From: Oceanospirillum sp048265165
GTDB taxonomy: Bacteria; Pseudomonadota; Gammaproteobacteria; Pseudomonadales; Halomonadaceae
Assembly: GCF_048265165.1 (NCBI RefSeq)
Contig: NZ_JBLXCD010000005.1
Span: forward strand, 124,001 to 188,000
Reading direction: 5' to 3'
Length of the DNA: 64,000 bases
Shown here: positions 1 to 8,092 of the stretch, in pieces
How positions within the stretch are numbered: position 1 is the first letter of the stretch
Layout: each line of letters opens with the position of its first letter
The notes under the pieces: generated by a model
What the model saw: only the letters and a program-made list of their open reading frames with translations
Told to the model about the DNA's origin: nothing
Database searches by the model: none
Made by a program: the position numbers and the translations under genes

Positions 1-2
1 TA

Positions 3-818
3 AAACCAGGCCCTGATGGCTTCTGGTATGGCTTTGGATATGAGCAAGGAAAATCAGGTGGCGGCGCACGAGTATTCAAAATTGACCCTGAAACCGGTAA
101 CCGTTCTTTGGTTTGGGAAGGGCGCAATGGTAAATACGGACAATGTCCTTCAGGTAGAAAAACAATCCGCAGAGAAACCCAAAAATATGTTCAGTACACT
201 CAGGAAGGTTTCGCAGTTGACTCCAAAGATGGTTCATTCCTGATTGGGTTCAGCAATATAAAAATGGGTGGCGTTGGGATTGCCCGTATCAGTAATGATG
301 GGCAAAAATGTGATTTCTTAACACTTAGCGGCCCGCGTGATGATGGGCTTAAGAAAGGCCGTGGCTTTGATATGCGTGGCACCATGATGGGCTACACCCT
401 CCATGATGGAAAGGTTTATGCGCACTCTTCAGGTGAAAAAACATTTTATGAAATAAACCCTGAAACCGGTGACCGAAAAGCGATAACACGAAAAGGCCCT
501 AAGCCACCGGCATGGCGTCATGTCGTCTGGGATGATAAACGTGAAGTGTTTTGGATCTCTGGAAAAATGAACTCTGTTACCGTTACAGCCTATGATCCGG
601 CTAAGAATAAATATCTTCTTGCTCATAAGAGCTGTGGTGCAAAGTATGATTGGGACTGGTTCCCACTTTGTATGGGCGGCCCGATGAAAATTAACTCTCT
701 TAATTACGGCCCGATGTGGCTCAATAAAAATACGGGAAATCTTATATTTGGTCAGGACTTAATTGGTATCGTTGAGTTTGAACCTCATACCGGAAACTCT
801 ATCAACAGAAGCTTCTGA
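3..818 (+). CDS. Propeller-like protein, 3' part (unknown function)
   Basis: The reading frame is already open at base 3, so the gene starts outside the window; about 271 residues are visible and it ends in TGA at 816-818. The visible part contains recurring beta-strand units of the type FKIDPETGNR, YEINPETGDR and AYDPAKNKY, each followed by a W/G-rich strand, as in secreted beta-propeller (SMP-30/Kelch-like) proteins. Several cysteines suggest an extracytoplasmic location. I do not recognise the family. It is followed by a strong terminator and stands alone. Base composition is more AT-rich than in the genes that follow. Confidence 0.6.
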   Translation, partial: KPGPDGFWYGFGYEQGKSGGGARVFKIDPETGNRSLVWEGRNGKYGQCPSGRKTIRRETQKYVQYTQEGFAVDSKDGSFLIGFSNIKMGGVGIARISNDGQKCDFLTLSGPRDDGLKKGRGFDMRGTMMGYTLHDGKVYAHSSGEKTFYEINPETGDRKAITRKGPKPPAWRHVVWDDKREVFWISGKMNSVTVTAYDPAKNKYLLAHKSCGAKYDWDWFPLCMGGPMKINSLNYGPMWLNKNTGNLIFGQDLIGIVEFEPHTGNSINRSF

Positions 819-830
819 TATACCTCCATA

Positions 831-867
831 TAGTAACAAGCAGTATTCTGCTTGTTACTATTTTATT
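831..867 (+). terminator. Intrinsic terminator of the propeller-like gene
   Basis: A perfect 13-bp stem (831-843 with 848-860) closed by a TATT loop is followed by TTTTATT, 12 bases after the stop codon of the upstream gene. Confidence 0.85.
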
Positions 868-893
868 CATTATAATTTATCTATTATAAGGTA

Positions 894-1349
894 TTAATCC
901 GGCACACCATTCCGGTCAAGAATCACCGGCCCAGCCCCTTCTGTGGCTAACTCATCCTCGGCATTATACAACGGGCAGCTCTTCATCGAGAGACAGCCAC
1001 AACCGATGCAACCTGTCATATGATCCCGAAGCCGCTCCAGATATCGAATCCGCTGATCGAGTTTCTCCTGCCATCCGGCGGAGAGTCTCTCCCAATCTTT
1101 CTGTGTCGGTGTGCGGTTTTCCGGCAGTGCAGAAAAGGCCTGCTCGACCTCACTTAAAGTTATCCCCAGCTTCTGAGCCGCTTTAATGACCGAGATTCTT
1201 CGCAGTACATCCGGTGTATATCGCCGCTGATTACCGGGGTTGCGATGACTTGATATCAGCCCCCGCTGTTCATAAAAGTGCAGAGTGCTGACCTTAACTC
1301 CGGAGCGCTCTGCCACCCGCCCTACCGACCAGTTATCCCGAGTCGCCAT
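894..1349 (-). CDS. soxR: Redox-sensitive transcriptional activator SoxR
   Basis: A 151-residue MerR-family regulator. The N-terminal winged HTH (about residues 7-75) includes HFYEQRGLI and GNQRRY. A dimerisation helix and the SoxR-specific [2Fe-2S] ligand set C114-x2-C117-x-C119-x5-C125 (CIGCGCLSMKSC) follow. The family senses redox-active compounds and superoxide and remodels promoters with a 19-bp spacer. The start at 1349 was chosen over an upstream ATG at 1382 because AGGAGGA sits about 7 bases before it and homology begins there. It is divergent from the VOC gene at 1510, and a SoxR box lies between them. No soxS-like gene is present, which is common outside enterics. Confidence 0.95.
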   Translation of the reverse strand: MATRDNWSVGRVAERSGVKVSTLHFYEQRGLISSHRNPGNQRRYTPDVLRRISVIKAAQKLGITLSEVEQAFSALPENRTPTQKDWERLSAGWQEKLDQRIRYLERLRDHMTGCIGCGCLSMKSCPLYNAEDELATEGAGPVILDRNGVPD

Positions 1350-1432
1350 GCTGATTCCTCCTGTGAATTTCCCGCCAACCATAGCCTTAAATGCAAACCG
1401 AAAATTAAAAGCAAAAAAGTTGAAACAGAGTC

Positions 1433-1463
1433 TTTACCTCAACCTAGCTTGAGGTTTTAAGCT
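1433..1463 (+). promoter_or_regulatory. SoxR-regulated promoter with sox box
   Basis: The palindrome CCTCAA-CCTAGC-TTGAGG (1437-1454) matches the E. coli soxS box in both arms. It lies between a TTTACC -35 (1433-1438) and a weak TAAGCT -10 (1458-1463) with a 19-bp spacer, the geometry expected for MerR/SoxR activation. It reads toward the VOC gene. Confidence 0.85.
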
Positions 1464-1509
1464 GCACCCATTCTACAAAACACGACAGATCAAAAGAAGG
1501 AAACAGAAG

Positions 1510-1977
1510 ATGATTCACTTAGAACATATCAACTTGGTGGTTACCGATCTGGTCACATCGCTGAAGTTTTATCGCGCGGCATTTCCTCATTGGAAAGTAC
1601 GTGCTAAAGGCGAAAGCAACTGGTACGGCAAGGTCAGAAACTGGCTGCATTACGGCGATGATTATCAGTATCTAGCACTAAATGACTCTGGCAACGGTCA
1701 CAATCGGGATCTGACCGGACACGAGCTGGGGCTAGCCCATATCGCTTTTGTGACTTCAAATATTGATGCTGTAATTGCACGGTTAGCAGAGTCTGGTTTC
1801 GAGATCAGCAAGGATGGTGCTGAAGAACCTCATCGTAGGAATGTTTACTTTATCGACCCGGATGGCTATGAAATCGAGTTCGTGCAATACCTGAGCGACC
1901 TACCCGTAGAGCGCAATGCTGCACCAAAGTCGGTCGCAGAAGAAGCTGAAGCCTTCAGCAAAGCGGTCTATCAGTAA
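1510..1977 (+). CDS. VOC-family (glyoxalase/bleomycin-resistance-like) protein, SoxR target
   Basis: A 155-residue protein with two beta-alpha-beta-beta-beta modules of the vicinal oxygen chelate superfamily. Candidate metal ligands are H6 (LEHINLVV), H77 (LAHIAFV) and E123 (YEIEFVQY). The FIDPDGYEIE signature precedes the last. AAGAAGG lies upstream of the ATG. The sox box places it under SoxR, which suggests a role in detoxifying a redox-cycling compound or its product. The substrate cannot be told from sequence. The C-terminal 25 residues form a charged helical tail beyond the usual fold. Confidence 0.85.
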   Translation: MIHLEHINLVVTDLVTSLKFYRAAFPHWKVRAKGESNWYGKVRNWLHYGDDYQYLALNDSGNGHNRDLTGHELGLAHIAFVTSNIDAVIARLAESGFEISKDGAEEPHRRNVYFIDPDGYEIEFVQYLSDLPVERNAAPKSVAEEAEAFSKAVYQ

Positions 1978-2022
1978 GGGGTTTAAAACCGGTTTATTCA
2001 GCAAATTCTACCTATCAATAGA

Positions 2023-2058
2023 CACTCTAAGCGAGCATCAAAATGCTCGCTTAGAGTG
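2023..2058. repeat. Perfect 16-bp inverted repeat downstream of the VOC gene
   Basis: Arms 2023-2038 and 2043-2058 are perfectly complementary around a CAAA loop. The A-run follows it on the plus strand, so neither strand has a U-tract directly after the stem. It may still act as a weak terminator or an mRNA 3' end. Confidence 0.5.
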
Positions 2059-2231
2059 CATCAAAAAAACGGAGGGAGAGTGAAAGCCGAGTAATCAGAA
2101 AATCGCCAGACAACAGATAGCTCACAGTAAAAAACACTGAAGTGAACCGCAGAAAAACGACTGGTTCCAGCAAAGCAATCAAACTACTGATAAAAGGTGG
2201 GCATTTTCCGCCATTTTTCTATTTACGCCGA

Positions 2232-2253
2232 TCCCGGTCGCAATCGACCGGGA
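2232..2253. terminator. GC-rich hairpin after tpa, possible terminator
   Basis: A 9-bp stem TCCCGGTCG/CGACCGGGA with a CAAT loop lies 16 bases beyond the tpa stop codon on the minus strand. There is no clear U-tract, so Rho-independent termination is uncertain. Confidence 0.4.
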
Positions 2254-2269
2254 ACGGGTCTGTACAGGG

Positions 2270-3646
2270 TTAAGCCACCACCGAACTGATAGCCTGATCC
2301 AGAGTGTTCACAATCTGATCGATCTGTTCAGCCGTGGCGGTCAGTGCAGGGCTGAAGTTGAGGATATTGTTATACCTCTCAAAACTCCGGTTGGTCCGTC
2401 CAATCAATACTCCCATTTCCTTACATCTACCGACAATTGCAATAGCAACTGATTCATCTACTGGTACCTTGCTGTCACGATCCTGTACCAGCTCAATACC
2501 GGCAAACAATCCTTTGCCGCGCACATCCCCAATAATCGGGTGTTTATCTTTGAGGGCCGCCAGGCGTGTTAGTAGGTAATCCCCCATTTGCTGCGAGTTC
2601 TGCACCAAATTCTCCTCTTCCAGAATTTGCATATTGACCAACGCCGCAGCTGGACCTGCCAAACAGCCACCAAATGTGGAGATATCACGAAAATAGCCCA
2701 GTGTATCTTCTGCGCTCTTTTCCTGAAGTAACTCGTAAACCCGTTCTGTGGTCACCGTACATGAGATAGCGGCGTAACCAGAAGCCAGCCCCTTCGCCAT
2801 AGTGACAATATCCGGCTGGACGTCATAGTGCTGATAACCGAACCACCGGCCGGTACGGCCGACACCGCAGACCACCTCATCCATAATCAGGAGGATATTG
2901 TAACGATCACAGATCTCACGCACCCGTGGCCAGTATCCGGCCGGAGGTGTAATCACCCCACCACCGGCGGTAATTGGTTCCAGAATGATCGCACCTACAG
3001 TGTCAGGTCCTTCCTGCAGAACAACCTCTTCAATCGCATCTGCTGCCCGTAGACCATAGTCCTCAGCTTCCGGATACTGATTGCGATATTCACAGCAGTG
3101 AGGCACTTCTACAAACCCTGGAGCGAAGGGCCCAAACTGAGCCCGGCGCTCTGCCTGACCGGTAGCACTCAAAGCCGCCAGCGTAGTACCGTGGTAGTCC
3201 CGATCCCGGTACAGAATTTTGCTCTTTTTACCGCCATAATATTTATGGGCGATCTGGCGCACCATCTTAAAGGCTTTTTCATTGGCTTCGGAGCCGGAGT
3301 TGGAGTAGTACACCCGGTTCATCCCTGGCATCTTCTCCAACAGTTTCTTGGCAAAAGCTGCCGCAGGCGCACTAGCCATGGCACCAGCAAAGAAGTTCAA
3401 CTGACTGAGCTGAGCGGCAACCGCATTGGCAATCTCCTGTCGACCATAGCCTACATTGGTCACCCAAACGCCACCGGCGGAAGCATCCAGATATTCGTTA
3501 CCCTCACTATCCCACAGGCGCAGACCTTCGCCACGGACAAACATAGGCAAACCTTTCTCAGCAGCACTGTGCGGTGTCAGGTGGTGCCAGACATGATCCC
3601 GGTCCAGCTTTTTCAGCATATCCAGTTCATTAACTTGATGATTCAT
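2270..3646 (-). CDS. tpa: Taurine aminotransferase (class III, PLP)
   Basis: A 458-residue class III omega-aminotransferase. It has the SNSGSEANEKA cofactor-phosphate loop (about 115-125), MDEVVCGVGRTG with D256, and the Schiff-base lysine K285 in VTMAKGLASGY. In this setting it would convert taurine to sulfoacetaldehyde, moving the amino group to pyruvate (Tpa) or 2-oxoglutarate (Toa). The acceptor cannot be decided from sequence. It is the last gene of the isfE-isfD-tpa operon, 15 bases after isfD, with AGGACT before the ATG. The assignment rests mainly on its neighbours: TauE-type exporter, SDR, TauR and TauABC. Confidence 0.75.
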   Translation of the reverse strand: MNHQVNELDMLKKLDRDHVWHHLTPHSAAEKGLPMFVRGEGLRLWDSEGNEYLDASAGGVWVTNVGYGRQEIANAVAAQLSQLNFFAGAMASAPAAAFAKKLLEKMPGMNRVYYSNSGSEANEKAFKMVRQIAHKYYGGKKSKILYRDRDYHGTTLAALSATGQAERRAQFGPFAPGFVEVPHCCEYRNQYPEAEDYGLRAADAIEEVVLQEGPDTVGAIILEPITAGGGVITPPAGYWPRVREICDRYNILLIMDEVVCGVGRTGRWFGYQHYDVQPDIVTMAKGLASGYAAISCTVTTERVYELLQEKSAEDTLGYFRDISTFGGCLAGPAAALVNMQILEEENLVQNSQQMGDYLLTRLAALKDKHPIIGDVRGKGLFAGIELVQDRDSKVPVDESVAIAIVGRCKEMGVLIGRTNRSFERYNNILNFSPALTATAEQIDQIVNTLDQAISSVVA

Positions 3647-3661
3647 AAAAGAGTCCTGCCA

Positions 3662-4423
3662 TTATTGATTACGGTGAACAGAAAACGGAGACCATGCCTG
3701 GGAGACCGGCATCAGCTCCAGTTGATTGATATTCAGATGCGGAGGCAGGGTCGCGAGCCAGAGCACGGTGTCGGCGATATCATCAGGCTGGATGGGGTCT
3801 GCACCCTGATAGAGGTTGTTATAGGCATCCTGATCGCCACCAGTCCGGACCAAGGTAAACTCACTTTCTGACAGACCCGGAGCGAGGTTGGTAACCCGCA
3901 CCCCTGTTCCGGACAGATCACAGCGCAATGCATACGAGAATTGCTCTACAAAGGCTTTAGTGCCGCAATACACATTTCCGCCGGGATAGGGCCAATGACC
4001 GGCGATCGAACCAAGATTAATAATTGTGCTGCCTTTACCTTGAGCGATCAGCCGGGGCAGTAGCTTATGAGTGACCGTTGTCAGACCTTTGATATTGGTG
4101 TCGATCATAGTGTGCCAATCCTGCAGGTCACAGGACGGAGCCAGCTCAGTACCCAGAGCCAGCCCTGCATTATTCAGCAACAGATCAATCCGACTGAAGG
4201 CATCCGGTAAACCATCCAGTTGTGACTGAACAGCAACAGGATCACAAACATCCAGTGTTAGTGTCAGCACTTCAGTCTGAGCGGACAGCTCCTCCTGAAT
4301 TGCCTCCAGACGTGAAGCCCTACGGCCGGTAAGCACCAAATGCCAGCCGACATCAGCAAGTTTACGAGCACAGGCCAGACCAAAGCCTGAGGTAGCACCG
4401 GTGATAAAAGCAGTTTTGGACAT
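3662..4423 (-). CDS. isfD: Sulfoacetaldehyde reductase (SDR family)
   Basis: A 253-residue classical short-chain dehydrogenase. It has the cofactor motif TGATSGFG (9-16), NNAG (84-87) and the catalytic triad S139, Y152 and K156 (YCGTK). R35 after the second strand favours NADPH. In the known isethionate-forming clusters IsfD reduces taurine-derived sulfoacetaldehyde to isethionate, and the gene order here (exporter, SDR, aminotransferase) fits that role. The start at 4423 follows AGGAGA and matches the SDR N terminus; a longer frame upstream overlaps isfE and is not needed. Confidence 0.75.
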   Translation of the reverse strand: MSKTAFITGATSGFGLACARKLADVGWHLVLTGRRASRLEAIQEELSAQTEVLTLTLDVCDPVAVQSQLDGLPDAFSRIDLLLNNAGLALGTELAPSCDLQDWHTMIDTNIKGLTTVTHKLLPRLIAQGKGSTIINLGSIAGHWPYPGGNVYCGTKAFVEQFSYALRCDLSGTGVRVTNLAPGLSESEFTLVRTGGDQDAYNNLYQGADPIQPDDIADTVLWLATLPPHLNINQLELMPVSQAWSPFSVHRNQ

Positions 4424-4446
4424 GATATGTCTCCTGTTCAGATTCA

Positions 4447-5202
4447 TCAGAAAATTCGGTAAATCCCCAGCCCCACTCCGCTGAGCGACAGTGCCGTCAA
4501 CACCGGCAGAGCGACTGAGTGGAAAGAAGCGGGTTGTAAGCGGTGAAAACCCCACTGCCCTAACTGAACGCCTATTAACGTAGGCAATATCAGCATCAAA
4601 AACGGAGTCAGCAAATCCGCATCAAAAACGTCATTGAGATACAGTAGTAGCAAGGCCAGCAGATCGGTTGCAGCTAAAATCACCACCATCGAGGCACGCT
4701 GTACCTGAGGACTCAAACCAGAACCCAGCAGATAACAGACCACCGGCAGACCACCAACAGATGCAGCAGCGGTAAATGCTCCGGAAACACTACCGATCAG
4801 GCAGGTTTTACCGGTTGTAAGTGAGCGGGCGGCAGACTGGGGGCGTCGGAAAAGAATCAGAGTCATACCCAGCACTGAAAAGCTGATCGTCAGTTTGAGC
4901 AGGCTTTCCGGCAGCTGTGTCAGAATCAGCAACCCTCCCGGAATACCTATTAAAGCGCCCGCCCCCAACCGGACAATCAACGGCCGGTCCACATACTGAT
5001 AGGCGGGTTTCAGCAGTCCGAGGGTACCCACCAGATCCAGTAGCAGAATTACGGGGACACTTAACTGTGGTGGCCAGATCAGATTCAATCCGGTAATAGC
5101 TATGGCGGCAAAACCAAAACCGGTATAGCCACGCACCAGAGCGGCAACCGCCACCAAAAGTGCGGCCCATTCAAAGTGTTGAATATCTGCCAGAGGTATC
5201 AC
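4447..5202 (-). CDS. isfE: TauE/SafE-family sulfonate exporter
   Basis: A 251-residue polytopic membrane protein with about 7-8 hydrophobic segments and TauE/SafE (COG0730) features such as VRGYTGFGFAAIA near the N terminus and a duplicated organisation. Here the likely substrate is isethionate leaving the cell after sulfoacetaldehyde reduction. The start codon is GTG at 5202, preceded by a G-rich AGGGGGG ribosome site. It is first in the operon with isfD, which starts 23 bases after its stop. Two TauR-like repeats lie just upstream. Confidence 0.75.
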   Translation of the reverse strand: MIPLADIQHFEWAALLVAVAALVRGYTGFGFAAIAITGLNLIWPPQLSVPVILLLDLVGTLGLLKPAYQYVDRPLIVRLGAGALIGIPGGLLILTQLPESLLKLTISFSVLGMTLILFRRPQSAARSLTTGKTCLIGSVSGAFTAAASVGGLPVVCYLLGSGLSPQVQRASMVVILAATDLLALLLLYLNDVFDADLLTPFLMLILPTLIGVQLGQWGFHRLQPASFHSVALPVLTALSLSGVGLGIYRIF

Positions 5203-5287
5203 GTCAGCCTACCCCCCCTTTTCGTGATGCGCCGGAGCGACATTGCTCAGACTTTCCATCACGTTAGGGGTTGGTGGCTTCAGGGTG

Positions 5288-5319
5288 ATAGAGCCAGTTC
5301 AGGGAGGTTGTGGGTCCAG
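5288..5319 (-). promoter_or_regulatory. TauR-like direct repeats upstream of isfE
   Basis: On the minus strand CTGGACCCAC starts at 5319 and CTGGCTCTAT starts at 5297, 22 bases apart. CTGGCTCTAT recurs exactly in the tauR-tauA intergenic region with the same spacing. The repeats resemble the CTGGACYTAA motif reported, as I recall, for Rhodobacter TauR. Confidence 0.65.
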
Positions 5320-5327
5320 TGCAACGA

Positions 5328-6803
5328 TCAGACGGAGCGGAAGCGTTCCAGCGAGCGGCTAAGCTGGGCGATACCCGGCTCAATTTTGTGGGCGGCGATG
5401 GCAGAGAACCCCAACCGAAAGTAGTGTCGCGGAGGAGATGGCGACAGAAAGTGCACGGCCCCGGGTTCAATCAGTACACCATCATGGGCGGCAGCCCAGG
5501 AAAGCACCTCAGTATCCACATCCTCTGGTGCTTCCAGCCAAATTGATGAAGCACCGGAGCTAACCGGAACCGTATGCATCCCGGGCAGATGGCTCTCAAT
5601 CGCCGACTGCATCCGGTCCAACTTGCTAAGATAGAGTTCACGAATCTTACGCAGATAAGTGTCGTAATGGCCTTGTGCCAGAAACAGCGCAGTCTGACGC
5701 TGGTTGTTGGCTGGGGGGTGGCGGTACATCAGACGGCGCAAGGCTCGGGCTTCAGCAATCAGGGTTTCATCGGCCACCATAAACCCCAGCCGCAGGCCGG
5801 GAGAGATCGACTTGGACAGGCTACCCATATAGATCACACGCTTATTCCGGTCACTGGCTTTCAGCGCCGGAACCGGTTTCTGTTGCATATTAATATCGGC
5901 ATCATAGTCATCCTCAATCAGGATGCAGTCCTGTTCCGAAGCCAGATGCATTAGAGCACGACGACGCTCCGATGACAGTTCCGCACCAGTGGGTACCTGA
6001 TGGCTGGGGGTGATGTAGATATAATCACAATCGTTAAGGCGCGCGTCCACCTGTATACCCGCTTCATCCACCGGTTGCAGATGCAGGGTGGCTTCGAAAG
6101 TTTTGAAGATGTTGTGGGCATCCCGAAAGCCTGGATTTTCCAGTGCAATCCGAGTCTCGGGTTTCAGCAGCAGGTTGGCCAGCAGGTAGAGAGAGTTCTG
6201 CGTGCCGATGGTAATCAATATCTCATTGGCTTCGGCATAAATGCCTCTTTTGGGTAGAAGGCGGGTCCGGATCTGCTCAATCAGCACAGCATCATCTGAG
6301 TCAACACTGTCATGAATCCAATCTCGGTCACTCATCCCGGACAGGGATTTACGGGCACAGTCACGCCACTGCTCTATCGGAAAGAACTCATGCTGTACCT
6401 GACCGTAAATGAAGGGGTACTCAAACGAGCGCCAGTTGTTAGGTTTAACGATCACCTGTTCTTCACTGGGGCGGTGGCGAAAACGGGACAACCAGTCTGG
6501 TGTTTCACCAGGGAGATCCGGCACCAGCTCGGTGCATAACGCATCCGACCGGTGAAAAGCCGGTGCAATGAAATACCCTCTGCGGCTGCGGGAGATCAGA
6601 TAACCGGTATCCACCAGCTGTTCGTAAATCAATACCACCGTATTGCGGGAAACCCCCAACTGACCGGCTAATCGCCGGGATGAGGGCATAGGCTCATCCA
6701 CCGGAAGATGACCGCTTAGGATGGTAGCAACAAGGTGCTCCCGAATCTGATCCTGCAGAGTACGGCCAGGGTCAAAGTCAATCTTCAGATAGTGCTCATT
6801 CAT
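5328..6803 (-). CDS. tauR: MocR/GntR-type taurine regulator TauR
   Basis: A 491-residue MocR protein. It has an N-terminal GntR winged HTH (about 10-80; SSRRLAGQLGVSRNTV) fused to a class I aminotransferase-like domain. That domain keeps the PLP lysine in MGSLSKSISPG and the IEDDYD aspartate. TauR proteins bind taurine through PLP and activate taurine genes. The start at 6803 (MNEHYLKID) is preferred; an upstream ATG at 6884 would add an atypical Cys-rich leader. It lies between the two taurine operons and is divergent from tauA. Confidence 0.85.
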   Translation of the reverse strand: MNEHYLKIDFDPGRTLQDQIREHLVATILSGHLPVDEPMPSSRRLAGQLGVSRNTVVLIYEQLVDTGYLISRSRRGYFIAPAFHRSDALCTELVPDLPGETPDWLSRFRHRPSEEQVIVKPNNWRSFEYPFIYGQVQHEFFPIEQWRDCARKSLSGMSDRDWIHDSVDSDDAVLIEQIRTRLLPKRGIYAEANEILITIGTQNSLYLLANLLLKPETRIALENPGFRDAHNIFKTFEATLHLQPVDEAGIQVDARLNDCDYIYITPSHQVPTGAELSSERRRALMHLASEQDCILIEDDYDADINMQQKPVPALKASDRNKRVIYMGSLSKSISPGLRLGFMVADETLIAEARALRRLMYRHPPANNQRQTALFLAQGHYDTYLRKIRELYLSKLDRMQSAIESHLPGMHTVPVSSGASSIWLEAPEDVDTEVLSWAAAHDGVLIEPGAVHFLSPSPPRHYFRLGFSAIAAHKIEPGIAQLSRSLERFRSV

Positions 6804-6870
6804 GGTCTCAGACTCAGATGTTGCGGGGTGATGCTTTAAAATGAAGCAAGTCACATACCACAAGCAGCAA

Positions 6871-6930
6871 CTGGACCTATGCACGGTTAAATCTGGCTCT
6901 ATGGTGGAAGCGAAGCCCGGCTCTAAGGTG
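6871..6930 (+). promoter_or_regulatory. Three TauR-like direct repeats between tauR and tauA
   Basis: Repeats CTGGACCTAT (6871), CTGGCTCTAT (6893) and CCGGCTCTAA (6917) are spaced 22 and 24 bases. This is the direct-repeat geometry typical of MocR regulators. They lie about 75-135 bases upstream of tauA. Confidence 0.7.
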
Positions 6931-7004
6931 AGAAACAGAATATAAACCTCTGGCTGCTAAAGCGGCTTCTCATTCTTTCTCACGACAGAGAACGGAGCAT
7001 AACC

Positions 7005-8036
7005 ATGATAAAAACCTATCGCAGCAACCCTATCAGAAGCACTCTGAAAAAATTGGCTCTCGGTGTCGGCATCACCCTGCTCGGAACCCAGATCAGCCTC
7101 GCTGATACACTCACTATCGGCTATCAGGGCATGATGAATCCCTGGAAAACCGTGATCGCAGATAAAATGCTGGAAGCGGAAACCGGTATTGAAATCGAGT
7201 GGCGTCGCTTTGACTCCGGCGCGAAAGTAATTACTGCAATGGCATCAGGGGATGTGGATATCGCCACCGCCGGCTCCAGCCCGATTGCTGCCGCAATCAG
7301 CCGCGGTGTCGATATCGAGCTAGTCTGGATTCTGGAAAACATTAACGAAGCGGAAGCACTGGTCGTCCGCAAAGGCAGCGGTATCACTGCCCCTCAGGAT
7401 TTGAAAGGCAAAACACTTGGAGTGCCCTTTGTTTCGACCACACATTTTCATACCTTGTTTGCACTGGAGCAGTTCGGTTTATCAGACCAGGATGTCCAGG
7501 TTCTTAATCTACAGCCCAATGCGATCTCCGCAGCCTGGCGCCGTGGCGACATTGATGCCGCCTTCATCTGGGACCCTGTACTCAGCCGGATCAAAGCCGA
7601 TGGAGATGTACTGATAAGCTCAGGTGAATTAAGCCGCTGGGGCAAAGCAACCTTTGACGGCATGGTGGTGAGTAAAGAGTATGCCGCTGACAATCCGGAA
7701 GTGGTGACAACTCTGGTTCGGCTCGCTGCAGAAGCCGATGCGCAATATCGCGATCAGAAAGAATCCCTGACCGCTGAATCTCCCATGGTGCAGAAAATCG
7801 CCAAAATGACAGGGGGCGACGCCGCGTCAGTACCCGCTGTGCTGAGCCTGTACCAATTCCCAACGTTGTCAGAACAAACGAGCTGTGCCTGGTTGAGCTG
7901 CGGTGAAGAAGGTGGTGCAGCCAAAGCACTGCGCTTTACTTCTGAATTCCTGAAAGCTCAGGGCAAGATCCCGGGACTAAAAGAACGTTACAGCGATTAC
8001 GTCAACCCAAGCTTTGCCAAGCAAGCCCTCAACTGA
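7005..8036 (+). CDS. tauA: Taurine ABC transporter, periplasmic binding protein
   Basis: A 343-residue solute-binding protein with an N-terminal signal peptide (hydrophobic 18-32, likely cleaved after ISLA). The body is that of the SsuA/TauA family, including IGYQGMMNPWK, ATAGSSPIAAAISRGVDIELVW and GKTLGVPFVSTTHF. It captures taurine or related sulfonates for TauBC. It begins the tauABC operon, with the TauR-like repeats upstream. Homology to TauA and the taurine-module context make taurine more likely than an alkanesulfonate. Confidence 0.88.
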   Translation: MIKTYRSNPIRSTLKKLALGVGITLLGTQISLADTLTIGYQGMMNPWKTVIADKMLEAETGIEIEWRRFDSGAKVITAMASGDVDIATAGSSPIAAAISRGVDIELVWILENINEAEALVVRKGSGITAPQDLKGKTLGVPFVSTTHFHTLFALEQFGLSDQDVQVLNLQPNAISAAWRRGDIDAAFIWDPVLSRIKADGDVLISSGELSRWGKATFDGMVVSKEYAADNPEVVTTLVRLAAEADAQYRDQKESLTAESPMVQKIAKMTGGDAASVPAVLSLYQFPTLSEQTSCAWLSCGEEGGAAKALRFTSEFLKAQGKIPGLKERYSDYVNPSFAKQALN

Positions 8037-8092
8037 GCAACAGACGGCGGAGCTACCGATAATCGGCAGGCTCCGCTGCAGGAGATATCACC

